A DNA stretch of 64,000 nucleotides from Lucifuga dentata (lineage: Eukaryota > Chordata > Actinopteri > Ophidiiformes > Bythitidae), in contig VXCM01001264.1 in NCBI GenBank assembly GCA_014773175.1, positions 8,534 through 72,533 on the forward strand, read 5' to 3'. How positions within the stretch are numbered: position 1 is the first letter of the stretch; each line of letters opens with the position of its first letter. This document shows positions 1 through 10,672 of the stretch, one piece after another. The translations under genes were made by a program, and so were the position numbers. The notes under the pieces were generated by a model. The model was given only the letters and a program-made list of their open reading frames with translations, ran no database searches and was not told where the DNA came from.

Positions 1-222
1 TGACTTCATAAGGCTGTGTAACTATTAGCAGGAGAAACATGGATTTTTAAGGTGGGTGTATCACTTGAATATTTGATTTTGAAAGATTAAGAGATTTTGC
101 AAAATATCAGGAAAGCTGAAATACAGTTTTATTCTTTGGGAAATGATTGTCAGTAACATAACATGTATGAAAATTGAATATATTAGGCTCAAACACGCAA
201 AATGGGGGGTATGGTCCTTTAA
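1..222 (-). repeat. TTAA inverted-repeat element, subfamily A, cut by window edge
   Basis: This is the distal part of a subfamily A element. It holds the internal motif AAGGTGGGTGTATCACTTGA and ends with the terminal inverted repeat GGTATGGTCCTTT followed by AA. The other end lies outside the window. It sits in a caprin2 intron. Strand is a convention: plus means the copy reads CACCCACCTTAAAAATCC, minus means the reverse. Confidence 0.85.
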
Positions 223-370
223 ATTCAGTTCTTTATGACCATATTTTTCCTCCATAAAGTTACAACAGGAAGGAAATGTGTCAGAATTCTGCTATAAGAT
301 CCGTCCAATCCTGTACAGCCCGCCTGAAAACAGTGTATTCAAACCCTCTTCCAGTCAGGAAGTGACTTAC

Positions 371-3300
371 CGATGCGGGTGGGGGGGCTCTGTGACGCCT
401 CGGTCCTGTCGGGAGGAGGTGGGAGACAGGTGAAGTACTCGCAGTTCATCAGCCTGGTGAGCTCCTCTTTCAACAGCTTAACTGAAGAGATGAAAGTTAA
501 CGAGTTAGAGGCTTTGCAAACACTTTATTGTAAGTGAGTGAATGGTTTTTCAGACTCACATGTCGATCCAGCCACTGGTTTGTCTTTTCCCTCCAGCAGG
601 TCCAAGTAGACCAGAGCCGACTGCTCCATCTCCTCCTCTAAACTAGAACAAGGTAAAGAAAAGGCTCATGAAGTCAAAGTCAGTTTGCAGAAACAAATGA
701 TCAATTTATTGCTGTATTTTAACAAAAGCTATGCTGTAATCGTGCCAATGCAGTTGACTATAGGGAACATTAGGATTGAGGAGTTTCCTGTGATTCCTGC
801 AGCCAGAGGAACTGAAATCTGAAATCACAGAAGCTTTTCTTACAGATTATGACATTAATTACAGTATTTTTTTGTGTTGTGTTTAAGGAAATTTTGGTTA
901 TTTTTCAAAAATTGCCAAGATTTTGACAAAAAAAATTGCAAGTCAGTGAAGTTTGTTAAGAATGATGCATAGCCTGGAGCCTCTGCTTAAAGCTGTGCAG
1001 GCCTATTAATATTTCTTGCAGCACTGAAATGCTATATTGAAATCCATACGATGTTTACATGCATAATATCCGGCGTGTTGGTTTACTTCCTGCCCTTCCT
1101 CCTCTCTGCTTCTAGATCAATCACCGCGTTTTCAGTGACTAAAACTAGGATGTCAAATTCTCCATCATTTTCTATTAAATGAATTCGTAGCTGCAGCTTG
1201 TTACAGACGTACGTCGCACTCGGAAATGATGTAACTTGCCAGACGAGTCAAGCTCAAGCAATAGGACTAATGAGGTTTCATACTCTTTCTAGTTCATAAA
1301 TTAAATGACATGATGCTTGAGTTTCATTTAAGCCCTTTTTTTTCTCTTATAAACTTATATTACAATTTACGTTCTTAACTTGTGTGTGTATGGACTGAAT
1401 GTCTCCGTTGTGGTGACGTTTTTACCTGGCTTCACCAAATTTCCCTTTCTGACGATAAAGAAGAAAGAAAAGTCTGCAAAGATTCACCTCAGTCTGTGAT
1501 CCTTCTCGACTCTGAGCAGCGTGGCGAGCTGGATCAGGCTGTTCAGCCGCTGGGCAGGGACGTGGGGTGCCTGGTTGAGACCGGACAGCAGGTCCCTCTT
1601 CACATGGTCCTGCTGCAGGATGCGGAGGAGGATGTTCTGGACCTGGAGCACCGCGCTCAGCCGCCTCCGCTCAGCCTCCAGTTTGGCCGCCTGCTCCCTC
1701 TTGGCGGCTTTCTTCTGAGCCCTCAGCAGCTGCAGGATGCATCACACAGCCTTCCGTTTTCACACCACATGGCTTGATTTGCGACAGAAAAACTGGGTTG
1801 AAAAGTAAATTCCTGTAGCCTCTTCAAAAGGGGGAAGATCCACAATCTAATAATGTGTCTGTGCCTATTTATCTGTCTGGCATTAATTACTACCAGCATA
1901 CTAAAGTTAATTAGAACGACAGAATGAAAGATGTGGCAAAAACACCTTACATTTGCAGAAAAATCTCCTTACAGAAAGTCCTTGTTACTCTGGATAACCC
2001 ACAAACCTTGCTGTGACCTTTTTATTTTAACCTTTAAAAGGAAAATTTATTCCAGATCCAAACAGTGAGATGTGGATTATCCAGAGCAGGCATGGACAAC
2101 TGGTGGCCTGGGGGCCAGATACAGCCCGCACCTTTAACCTATCAGGCCCTCAGATGACTTCTCAATTAATAAAAATGAAAATTATTAAATTGTTTTCCTT
2201 TGTTATTAACGCCACCCATCAGCAGAGTCATTACTGAAAATGCCTTTTGAGATCCTTTCCCGTTAGCTTCTGTGTCGGTTGTTGTTGTATATGTTGTTGC
2301 TATGTCAGGTAAAAGAGGAAAGATGAGTGTCAAGAAAAGAAAAGTTGACTTAGAAAACCGTCCATTCCAGTCAAGATGGGAAATGGATTAACTTTTTACA
2401 GAATTTAAAGGCAAGCCGATGTATTTGGTGTTTTTAGTTCCTGTCAGACCTAGCAAAAGCTTAAAAGCTCTTGTCAGAGATAGCTAAAGCTAAAAAGCTC
2501 CTGTCAGAAGGCGCACTAGTAAAGCGTAAAGGTGAATTAATTGTTTTTCCTTCATGAACTCCAATGCAACAAAATGCATTAATCAGTCTATTACAGATTT
2601 AAAAAACAGATTTGAAGATGTCTTATTTAACTAAGAAAAAAAAAAAAAAAAANAAAAAAAAAAAAAAAAAAAGACTAGACTGAATCGTTTTTGTGTTTTT
2701 ATGAAACTTTAAAATATTAAGCTAACTACTGAGTTCACAGTGGATATACTTTGTGTTCAAGAGACCAGGTGGAAAGGTAGCAAGGCTAGAAGCTTAGGAG
2801 CAGGGTTCAAGCTGTTTTATCATGGTGTAGATGGAAAGAGAAATGGAGTAGGAGTTATCTTGAAGGAGGAGTTTGTTAGGAATGTACTGGAGGTGAAGAG
2901 AGTGTCAGACAGAGTGATGAGCCTGAAGTTAGAAATTGAAGGTGTGATGTTCAATGTTGTTAGTGGTTATGCCCCACAGGTAGGATGTGAGTTAGAAGAG
3001 AAGGAGAAATTCTGGAGTGAGTTAGATGAAGTGATGCAGAGCATCCCGAGAGGCGAGAGAGTGGTGATTGGTGCAGATTTCAATGGACATGTTGGTGCAG
3101 GCAACAGAGGTGATGAGGAAGTGATGGGCAAGTTTGGCATCCAGGATAGGAACGCAGAAGGACAGATGGTGGTAGATTTTGCAAAAAGGATGGAAATGGC
3201 TGTAACGAATACTTTCTTCCAGAAGAAGCAGGAACAACTATTCCCAACTATTCTAACTCTGCTGTGAGCCTCACGGTCTGAGTCAAGCCGTCCAGCGTTT

Positions 3301-3834
3301 TGTGAAGCTCTCTCACAAACTTCAGGTTATGCAGCACCTCCTCATATTTATCCACAGCCACCTAGGAAACATAAGAAGCACTCAAAAAAGATGCCATTCA
3401 CGTCCATCAGCATCTCTTTGCCTCCATTATAAATAACCCATGGCGTACCATCTGATCCTTGTTTAGCGTCTCACCCTGTTTCAGCCTTTCCTTGTAGTCT
3501 TCCAGTTTCAGCTGTGGGCAGAAAAGACACGTCACCAAAACCACATTTCCTGCCTCCAGCTTTCAAACCTGTCATTCCCTCTGCCCTGTGGCCACCCTAC
3601 CTTCTTCTTCTCCAAGTTGCGGACCTTGTGCTTGAGGCAGATGAGACCATCTTCGATGTAAGTGTCGTAGCCATGGTAGGCGGTGGAGAATTCCACCAGG
3701 GTGAACTGCAGATGGCTCAGTCTGTCAGGTGAGCCCACTGCTGGGCTGCCGGTCCCTGCTGGCTCCTCCTGTCTTTCCTCACACTCAGGTGAGAGAGAGA
3801 CATCCAGGTTAGGGGACGGAGACAGCTGCACCAT
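371..3834 (-). CDS. caprin2: Caprin-2, 5' coding exons (partial, runs off left edge)
   Basis: Caprin-2 is a cytoplasmic RNA-granule protein linked to translational control and Wnt/LRP6 signalling. Six coding exons are seen in transcript order: 3834-3601 (exon likely begins at 3847), 3511-3449, 3361-3275, 1729-1488, 642-560 and 481-371. All have AG acceptors and GT donors, and the phases join, giving about 273 residues. Residues 57-78 contain YIEDGLICLKHKVRNLEKKK, followed by KLEDYKERLKQGE, KYEEVLHNLKF, LLRAQKKAAKRE and MEQSALVYLDLLEGKDKP. This is the coiled-coil and HR1 region shared by the caprins; the wording fits caprin-2 better than caprin-1. The start chosen is MVQLSP at 3834, because caprin-2 has an internal MVQL in the same place; longer N-terminal isoforms may start upstream. 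The RGG-rich part and the C-terminal C1q domain would lie off the left edge. Introns carry a hAT fragment and a LINE fragment. Confidence 0.9.
643..1487. other. caprin2 intron, no recognised feature
   Basis: This is AT-rich intronic sequence between the exons at 560-642 and 1488-1729. I see no repeat family, coding segment or RNA gene in it. Confidence 0.6.
2087..2620 (+). mobile_element. hAT (Charlie-like) transposon fragment
   Basis: The fragment begins with CAGGCATGGACAACTGG and a GGCCAGAT stretch, typical of hAT ends. It carries a 29-codon ORF at 2302-2391 (MSGKRGKMSVKKRKVDLENR) of the kind that starts hAT/ZBED-type transposases. Similarity continues past the stop (FTEFKGKPM) until it decays. 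It lies in a caprin2 intron, antisense to the gene, and is a dead remnant. Confidence 0.6.
2634..2672. repeat. poly(A) tract containing an N
   Basis: A homopolymer run of about 38 bp is interrupted by a single N at 2653. The N probably marks an assembly gap; true length is unknown. Confidence 0.8.
2737..3240 (+). mobile_element. LINE endonuclease fragment (RTE-like APE domain)
   Basis: An open frame of about 165 codons matches an apurinic-type endonuclease of a non-LTR retrotransposon. Visible motifs are VQETRW (catalytic Glu), VSGYAPQ and GADFNGHVG. In gene sets such fragments are often mislabelled craniofacial development protein 2. No reverse transcriptase follows, so the copy is truncated. 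It lies antisense in a caprin2 intron and ends about 35 bp from the exon at 3275-3361. Family assignment (RTE against other APE LINEs) is from memory. Confidence 0.8.
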
Positions 3835-3847
3835 GCTGAGATCCTCA

Positions 3848-4264
3848 CTGGAACAGAGACATCTATGTGATTGCTGCTGGTGTTCAAACACATAAAGCCT
3901 GTTTCTAAGCTGCAACACGAAGGAAGCTGCTGGAGACTGAAACCTCCATCCCTGCCGAGAACTGCATCCCCACTGTAAATCATTTTCTGAAGATAAGTTA
4001 ACTAATGAAATTGACTTTTGGGGATATCTCAATATGGCAGGGTGAGTTTGGATGAGTCTAACCCTCCTCAGGCCTGAGAAAGGAGGGGATGCGTTTTTTT
4101 GGTTCCAGAAATGTCGTCTCAACTAATTAAACAGCAGAAGCACGACAAGAGGAGCAACAACCAGAACTGTAGAGTCCCAGTGTACAGCATTTGGCCAATC
4201 ATCTTTTGCAGTAAAAAGAACATATGGAACTCTTTATCACCAGAAATAAAATCTCCAACAGATA
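3848..4264 (-). other. Sequence upstream of the first recognised caprin2 exon
   Basis: A TTCCAG acceptor at 3848-3849 suggests that a 5' exon lies further upstream. Open frames here on both strands show no family resemblance. Nothing else is recognised before the repeat at 4265. Confidence 0.4.
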
Positions 4265-4852
4265 TTAAAGGACCATACCATCCATTTTGCATGTTTCGGC
4301 CTAATATATTCAGTTTTCATACATGTAATGTTACTGACAATCATTTCCCAAAGCATACTACTGGAACAGTGAATTAAAAATGTTTTTCCTACCTTCCAGA
4401 CCTCCATTGGTTTCAGTTCATTCTGCTATTAAAATCAACTTGTTGATACTTGAAACGTTCTTGGGATAGGTAATCCATCATCACCAACAAGACGTGTATT
4501 CAGGTTTTTTTAGAAGTTATGTAATTTTAGTGTTTAAGCTCAATAAAAAGCGTGGAGTGAATGTATGCCTCCACCGGGGAATATAGTCCCAAAAGAAGAC
4601 CTGCGTTTATGGAAAAATTTAAAGGACCGTGACTTCATAAGGCTGTGTAACTATTAGCAGGAGAAACATGGATTTTTAAGGTGGGTGTATCACTTGAATA
4701 TTTAATTTTGAAAGATTAAGAGGTTTTACAAAATATCAGGAAACCTGAAATACGTTTTTATCCTTTGGGAAATGAGTGTCAATAACTTTTACATGTATGA
4801 AAATTCAATATATTAGGCTCAAACATGGAAAATGAGAGGTATGGTCCTTTAA
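4265..4852 (-). mobile_element. TTAA inverted-repeat element, subfamily A, full length
   Basis: TTAA at 4265-4268 is followed by AGGACCATACC, and GGTATGGTCCT precedes TTAA at 4849-4852. The terminal inverted repeats match for about 90 bp with some decay. There is no coding capacity. Confidence 0.9.
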
Positions 4853-5033
4853 GGTGTTTAATGTAAAAGTGAAATCTGGTTTCAAACGGCATGTGAGCAT
4901 TAATTTTTCCTTTGTAGACTCATGTTCACATCCTAACATTTTCATCTTGTAAATTTGATCTTTTTATACATTTATATCTGTATGAATTGTGTTGTATTTA
5001 AATTAGATTGAATTAGATAATATTCAAATTAGA

Positions 5034-5649
5034 TTAAAGGACCATACCGGCAATTGTGCATGTTTGAACCCAACATATACAGTCCGCATACAAGTTATGT
5101 TAGTGACAAACATTTCTCAAAATATGTTACTTTAGCAGTAAATATTAGAATTGTTTTTCCTACCTTTCGACTGTCATTGGTTTCAGCTAATTCCAGTAGC
5201 TATTAAAATAAACTTCTACAGACTTGAAACATGGTTGAGATATTAACCCATCACAAGAATGAGATGTCTATAGCCTTTTTTTTTTTTTTTTTTTNTTTTT
5301 TTTTTTTTTTTTTGCAAAAATCACTTTAGTTAACAGATTCAGAGTTGCACAGAAGATGGTGTATTCCTCCGCCAGGAAATATAGTCCCAGGAGAAAACAG
5401 CTTTGACCAAGAAATTAAAACGACCTTGCTTCTACAATCGTACAAAAGTGTTTGCAGGCGAAACGTTGAATTTTAAGGTGGATGTATCACCTGAATATTT
5501 GATTTTGAGAGATTAGGAGATTTGCAAAAAATAACAGTAAAACTAAAATACAGTTTTATGTTTTAGAAATTGGTTGTCAGTAACATGACATGGGTGCGGG
5601 TTGTATATATTGGGCTCAAACATGCACAATCGCCGGTATGGTCCTTTAA
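5034..5649 (-). mobile_element. TTAA inverted-repeat element, subfamily B, full length
   Basis: It is bounded by TTAA at 5034 and 5646, with ends AAAGGACCATACCGG and CCGGTATGGTCCTTT. The interior is colinear with subfamily A but diverged (GGAAATATAGTCCCAGGAGA). It contains a poly(T) run with an N at about 5279-5313. Confidence 0.88.
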
Positions 5650-5837
5650 GCTAGATGCCTTATAGACATCACATTTGTTTGTGGCAACGTTGAATATATT
5701 GTACCTGCCAAATAAACAATAAATAAATAATGTATATGCTATATAGTAATATATATTGAGTTGAGTAATATTGTTATTTCTGTAATCGCTCTTTAAAAGT
5801 CATTAAAGAAATAAATATTGTCGTGGATTATATGATC

Positions 5838-6400
5838 ATTGTCCGCGAGTGGCGATGTAATTCAGGGATGCAGAAGCTGCTTTGGCCAAACCGTGACACT
5901 GCATTTATACCGGCCACCGAACAGCGTGTTTTCCCCGGTTGATTCACAGAACCGGTGAAACTAAAAACATAACGCCAAAACATGCGTGGACAGTTTCCCG
6001 TGAAATAAAGCTCCCTGTGTTTGAAGCAGACTTTGCGGAGGATGAAAACTGACCACTTTAACGGATATTATTATTACTTTGGCACAAGTTCAATCTTGCT
6101 GCAATCGAGTCGTAATACCACGCAGGAATTAAAAATCCACGCAGCCCAAACAGCGCGTGCTGCAGCGGCGGCGTGGCTTTTACCCACACTGTAGTGATTT
6201 TAGATTTAATCAGCGTGTCCGGTATCATCGTGGACAGAAAAACAAGAGTCACGCCGAGGAAAGAGCAGAGCGACCTCACCGGCCTCGTGGGTTATGTCCG
6301 GTAAATCCTCACAGGAAAGACGCTGCTGGACGTCCGAAACCCCGAAACTGACCCACTTCCAGCCCGACTTGCCGGGATGTTTGCAGAGGCCAGGCCGATG
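5838..6400. promoter_or_regulatory. CpG-rich block, candidate caprin2 promoter or 5' exon
   Basis: This stretch has far more CpG than its surroundings and no repeat similarity. A minus-strand splice donor match (GCCG then GTGAGG) lies near 6278-6283, so a non-coding caprin2 first exon could sit at about 6284-6400. Open frames on both strands (for example minus 6058-6279) resemble no family I know. The assignment is inferred from position, 2.4 kb upstream of caprin2 and about 0.9 kb from ndufa5. Confidence 0.4.
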
Positions 6401-6430
6401 TCAAGTCATACCTTTATATACCACCCCCCC

Positions 6431-6476
<46 letters not shown>
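6431..6476. repeat. (AC)n microsatellite
   Basis: About 23 AC units are seen with no interruption, preceded by a run of C. Confidence 0.95.
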
Positions 6477-6479
<3 letters not shown>

Positions 6480-6567
6480 TGCGATTTGGATTTCAATTCC
6501 ATTCAGCTTTTTGGGGTTAAATGCCACTTTTGGATTAAAAAAAAAGTGACACAAAAATACGGTTAAA

Positions 6568-7154
6568 TTAAAGGACGATGTCACCAATTTTGCATGTTTG
6601 AGCCTAATATATTCAGTTTTCATACATGTTACATTACTGACAATCATTTCCCAAAGGATAAAACCGTATTTCAGCTTTCCTGATATTTTGCAAAATCTCT
6701 TAATCTTTCAAAATCAAATATTCAAGTGATACACCCACCTTAAAAATCCATGTTTCTCCTGCTAATAGTTACACAGCCTTATGAAGTCACGGTCCTTTAA
6801 ATTTTTCCATAAACGCAGGTCTTCTTTTGGGACTATATTCCCCGGTGGAGGCATACATTCACTCCACGCTTTTTATTGAGCTTAAACACTAAAATTACAT
6901 AACTTCTAAAAAAACCTGAATACACGTCTTGTTGGTGATGATGGATTACCTATCCCAAGAACGTTTACAGTATCAACAAGTTGATTTTAATAGCAGAATG
7001 AACTGAAACCAATGGAGGTCTGGAAGGTAGGAAAAACATTTTTAATTCACCGTTCCAGTAGTATGCTTTGGGAAATGATTGCCAGTAACGTTACATGTAA
7101 AAAAATTGAATATATTAGGCTCAAACATGCAAAATGGGTGGTATAGTCCTTTAA
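6568..7154 (+). mobile_element. TTAA inverted-repeat element, subfamily A, full length
   Basis: TTAA lies at 6568 and 7151, with the typical interior (GGACTATATTCCCCGGTGG, GATGATGGATTACC). It ends about 80 bp upstream of the ndufa5 promoter motifs, with a poly(T) run between. Confidence 0.9.
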
Positions 7155-7232
7155 ATTTTTAAAAGAAATGAAGGGAAAAAAACGGCTAACGCCTGTCTTT
7201 TTTTTTTTTTTTTTTTTTTGGTTAAATGGTTG

Positions 7233-7258
7233 TGACGTCATTTTTACTAGCCGGAAGT
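7233..7258 (+). promoter_or_regulatory. ndufa5 core promoter motifs: CRE and ETS/GABP
   Basis: A perfect cAMP-response palindrome TGACGTCA lies at 7233-7240 and CCGGAAGT, an ETS/GABP (NRF-2) site, at 7251-7258. They are 31-56 bp upstream of the ndufa5 ATG. GABP and CREB sites are common in promoters of nuclear respiratory-chain genes, so this fits. No TATA box is evident. Function is inferred from motif and position. Confidence 0.6.
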
Positions 7259-7288
7259 CAAAGAGCGGATTACGTGCTTCAGAAAAGG

Positions 7289-8385
7289 ATGGCCGGGCTG
7301 CTGAAAAAGGTGAAGGGAGGTCATATTTTCATTTTATTGATTTAAAGTCGCCGTGTAAAGAATGTAGCACCGTTTGATTTAGTTGCGTGGGTGTGTGTGA
7401 GAGTTGTTGCCAGCGCGTGACCGTGGGTTTGTCTGGCTGACTCCCACAGACACGGTTAGAGTGACTGCAGCTGCCTGTTAGCTTAGCTAGTAGCTGTTTT
7501 GCTAACGGAGCTAGCGGTGTGTTTGTGCTGAAGGTTGTCAGCACCAAGAACTCCTCACATAACACACACACACACACACACACAAAAGCATCTCGAAGAT
7601 GGAAGAATGAAAGGATGAAGGATGTAGACAGATTCATGTGTTATGACCTCATTTAGCTTCTAAAACTCAGACGTTATCTTTCTGCACGAAATATTAACTA
7701 AAGGGCAGCAAATAATTATTCACACATATTTGAGAAAAATATTTGTTTCACGAGACGAATTTCTTTTCCTTTTTTTTTTTTTTTTTTTTTTTAACCCCTT
7801 TCCATTCTATGACTTTATTTAAACCCTGGGCTTCAGATGTGGCTGTTCTGAGCTGCTTCACCTATAAAAGCCACGATGTCTGTGAATCTTTCAGACTATT
7901 GAATCTGAAAAAAAAAATAGTTAAAGTTTGATTTTAAACCATAAGNCTGTGAATCTTTCAGACTATTGAATCTGAAAAAAAAAATAGTTAAAGTTTGATT
8001 TTAAACCATAAGATACACAACATTTCAGTCACATGCTCAGTTTGACAGGATGTGATGAAGGAATTGTTGATGAGGACCAAAATGTTAGAAGTGAAGTCTT
8101 CTTTCTGTCTTCCAGACGACTGGCCTGGTTGGCCTGGCAGTGTCCCACAATCCTCATGAGGTAAGTAGATGTCAGTGAACGCACCATGGCTGTCACATGG
8201 TTTGTATGTCTTCACTAATGATGTAAATGCTGTATCTGCTCCTCCTGCTCACAGCGTCTGAAGATTCTGTACTCTAAGATCTTGGCGTCGCTGCAGACGA
8301 TGCCTCAGGACGCCGCCTACAGGAAGTACACAGAGCAGCTGGTCAACCGGCGTTTTGACCTGCTCAAAGCGGTGAGTAACACACT

Positions 8386-8422
<37 letters not shown>

Positions 8423-9848
8423 CGCTGGTAACCATCATGCTGTCTGCTCTGCAGGAGCCTGACGTAGAGAAGCTGGAGCAGAAGATAAACTGTGGTCAGA
8501 TTGAGGAAGTCATTTTCCAGGTGTGTCATTCTTCCTCTGCTTTTAGGTTTGTGTTCTAACGCGGCAACATTTTAGCTCTCACAAACTTTTCCTACTTGGG
8601 ACAAAAATTCCAAGTCAGAATGGAGTTCTGTTTATGACGTGCTGGATTCTAAAGTCCAAAAAAACATTTTTTTTTTTTTTTAATCTTGTCTTTGTCTACA
8701 AGATAAAATGCAAAAATTGTTATGTAGGACTTTAGCGGTTCCTTAGGTTTAAAAGTTTTAATTTTAGTTGTAGTTTTAAAGTGCTTACCAGGAACGTTAA
8801 AGGATTATTAAGGAATAGGAAAAGATATTTGGCATGACAGGCAGTCCCCAGGCTAAGTCGGAACAGTTATGTAAGGTGCGTATCTAGCGTATATATTTTA
8901 CCTTTCTATGCATAAGAAACATTAAAGAAACACTTCCAGATACCTAAAACATTGTAAACAGAGAGAGAGAGAGAANATAAAAAAACATGTAGGTTAATAT
9001 AAGACATCTCGCTCCTTGATGTCTTACATGATGGAAGAGGCGTTCTTGTGTTTTGACGTGCGTCGTAAAGTAGTGCGCCGCTCATTATTACACATCTTTG
9101 TATGTAACTCAGATTTTTAATTTAATAGGCTTTGTGGCGGTCAGTTCGTAAGTCGGACGTTCGTAACCCGGGAACTGCCTGTATATTTCTTGGTGGAGAA
9201 ATACATCGTCTTCCGTGTTGGATCAGTTAAATAAAGCGACTTCTGAAAAAAACAACAGCTAATAGACGTCATGTTCTCCCAGTCAGACCAATCAGAAGTC
9301 ACCGTTCTCTAAAGAGCAACACGTGCATATCAGTGGTCACATGATCACACAGGTGTTGGTGGATTATGAGCCTTTTCAACACGTGTGCACACGTTTATGA
9401 AAGCGAAATTGCATGCAGGTGAACATTTGTCAGATTATTTTGTGTCTGTTGTGTTACATAGTTACAGAATTGTGGTTCTGTATTTTTGTAAAAATTTAAT
9501 TAATTTATTTTTAAAATCATTATTTTTTTTTTTACTTTTTTTTTTTCTTTCTTCTTATTTTCTGGTTTGCCCACAAGCAGTCAGTGAGTTCTTATGTGCA
9601 ACAACCGCTTTTTTTTGTTTGCATTAAAAATACCGCAAACAAAAAATCGGCCACTTCCTGTTGAATTCAGGATCAGAAATCATTTTGTGATGATGTAATG
9701 GTTGATTTATGAAAGCATTTGTGTGTGTGTGTGTGTGCGTGTGCAGGCAGAGTGTGAGCTGGCTCTGTCCAGGAAGATGGCGGAGTGGAAACCATGGGAG
9801 CCGCTGATAGAAGAACCTCCTACAAATCAGTGGAAATGGCCGATCTGA
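7289..9848 (+). CDS. ndufa5: NADH:ubiquinone oxidoreductase subunit A5
   Basis: This is an accessory subunit of the matrix arm of mitochondrial complex I. Five exons are seen: 7289-7309 (MAGLLKK), 8116-8160, 8255-8371, 8455-8520 and 9747-9848. All introns are GT-AG in phase 0. The product is 116 residues, equal to the mammalian protein as I recall it. Diagnostic stretches are [32 protein letters not shown] and the C-terminus [11 protein letters not shown]. As in mammals, no separate cleaved presequence is obvious. (GT)n runs sit beside the donor at 8372, directly before the last acceptor at 9747, and in the 3' UTR at 9866-9893. Intron 1 contains an N-flanked duplication (7880-8012). The gene converges with cog5. 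Confidence 0.97.
7880..8012. repeat. 66-bp direct duplication around N (likely assembly artefact)
   Basis: Positions 7880-7945 and 7947-8012 are identical and separated by a single N at 7946. It lies in ndufa5 intron 1 and does not affect coding. Confidence 0.9.
8521..9746 (+). other. ndufa5 intron 4
   Basis: This AT-rich intron contains a short GA run with an N at 8975 and a stretch around 9180-9250 resembling subfamily B interior (GGTGGAGAAATACATCG, GGATCAGTTAAATAAAG). The latter is a decayed fragment of that family. Confidence 0.5.
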
Positions 9849-9929
9849 ATCTGGATTCTGTCCAGCTGTGTGTGTGTGTGTGTGTGTGTGTGTGAACATG
9901 CTTCTGATGAAGTCAATTATATAAATATT

Positions 9930-9980
9930 AATAAAAACCTTGGAAATATTTTTCCTGTTTCATTTGGAATTGTGAATAAA
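9930..9980 (+). terminator. ndufa5 polyadenylation signals
   Basis: AATAAA occurs at 9930-9935 and 9975-9980, 82 and 127 bp after the stop codon. A third lies near 10036. The first two are the likely signals for 3' end formation. Confidence 0.6.
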
Positions 9981-9984
9981 GTCT

Positions 9985-10672
9985 GAATGATGCTGGAATT
10001 ATAAATCAGTTTATCTTCCTGAATGCAGGATTTCAAAATAAAGTGACTAGCAATCAGAAAATCATCAGAATAATGAAAAAAAAAAACAAAAAACATTTTA
10101 TTATCTTTGTTCTATGAACTCAAAAACAGCAGTTTGACTGTTAAATATCTTTGAAGTTGGACTTTTTTTTTTAACCCTCTGGAGTCTCATCAATGTTTCA
10201 AGAAAAAAAAAATTCAATCTTCAAAGAATAAAGCAAAAATTTAAGAAAATCTAAAATCAAAAAAGTTGTCATTTTCTATATGATTCTATAAGACTCTAGT
10301 AAATAAAAAAAATCAGTAAACAGAAAAGTGGGTTAAGAGTATTACATGAAATGTCCAAAATCCAATATATTCAGAAAAAAAAAAAAGTGAATCTAGAATA
10401 TATTAATTTGGAGATGGAGGATAAAAACTCCTTTAACTTATCAAACTACAGTTTGACTTTATTAATCAGAACGTAAAATCATTTTTATATTACCTTAATT
10501 TATTAATACACTGCATATTTCTAATTACTTCAAATATTTTGTCATACAAATGCTGTGTTCAAATCCTACACCAAAAAAAAAACAAAAAAAACTATAGTAC
10601 CCAACTATAAACATAAACTAAAATCACTGCCAGAATCCAACACAGATTTCCACAAAGCTACAAGGTCCCACC
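9985..10672. other. AT-rich intergenic stretch between ndufa5 and cog5
   Basis: It holds many short A and T runs. I see no gene, recognised repeat family or RNA here. Confidence 0.5.

Noticed and set aside
1382..1777. Plus-strand ORF of 131 codons
   Set aside because: It is the antisense shadow of the caprin2 exon 1488-1729.
2740..3267. A host gene encoding a craniofacial development protein 2-like product
   Set aside because: The motifs are those of a LINE APE endonuclease; it is truncated and inserted antisense in a caprin2 intron.
6058..6351. Overlapping ORFs on both strands in the CpG-rich block
   Set aside because: They resemble no known protein and have no splice-supported context; high CpG content alone explains them.
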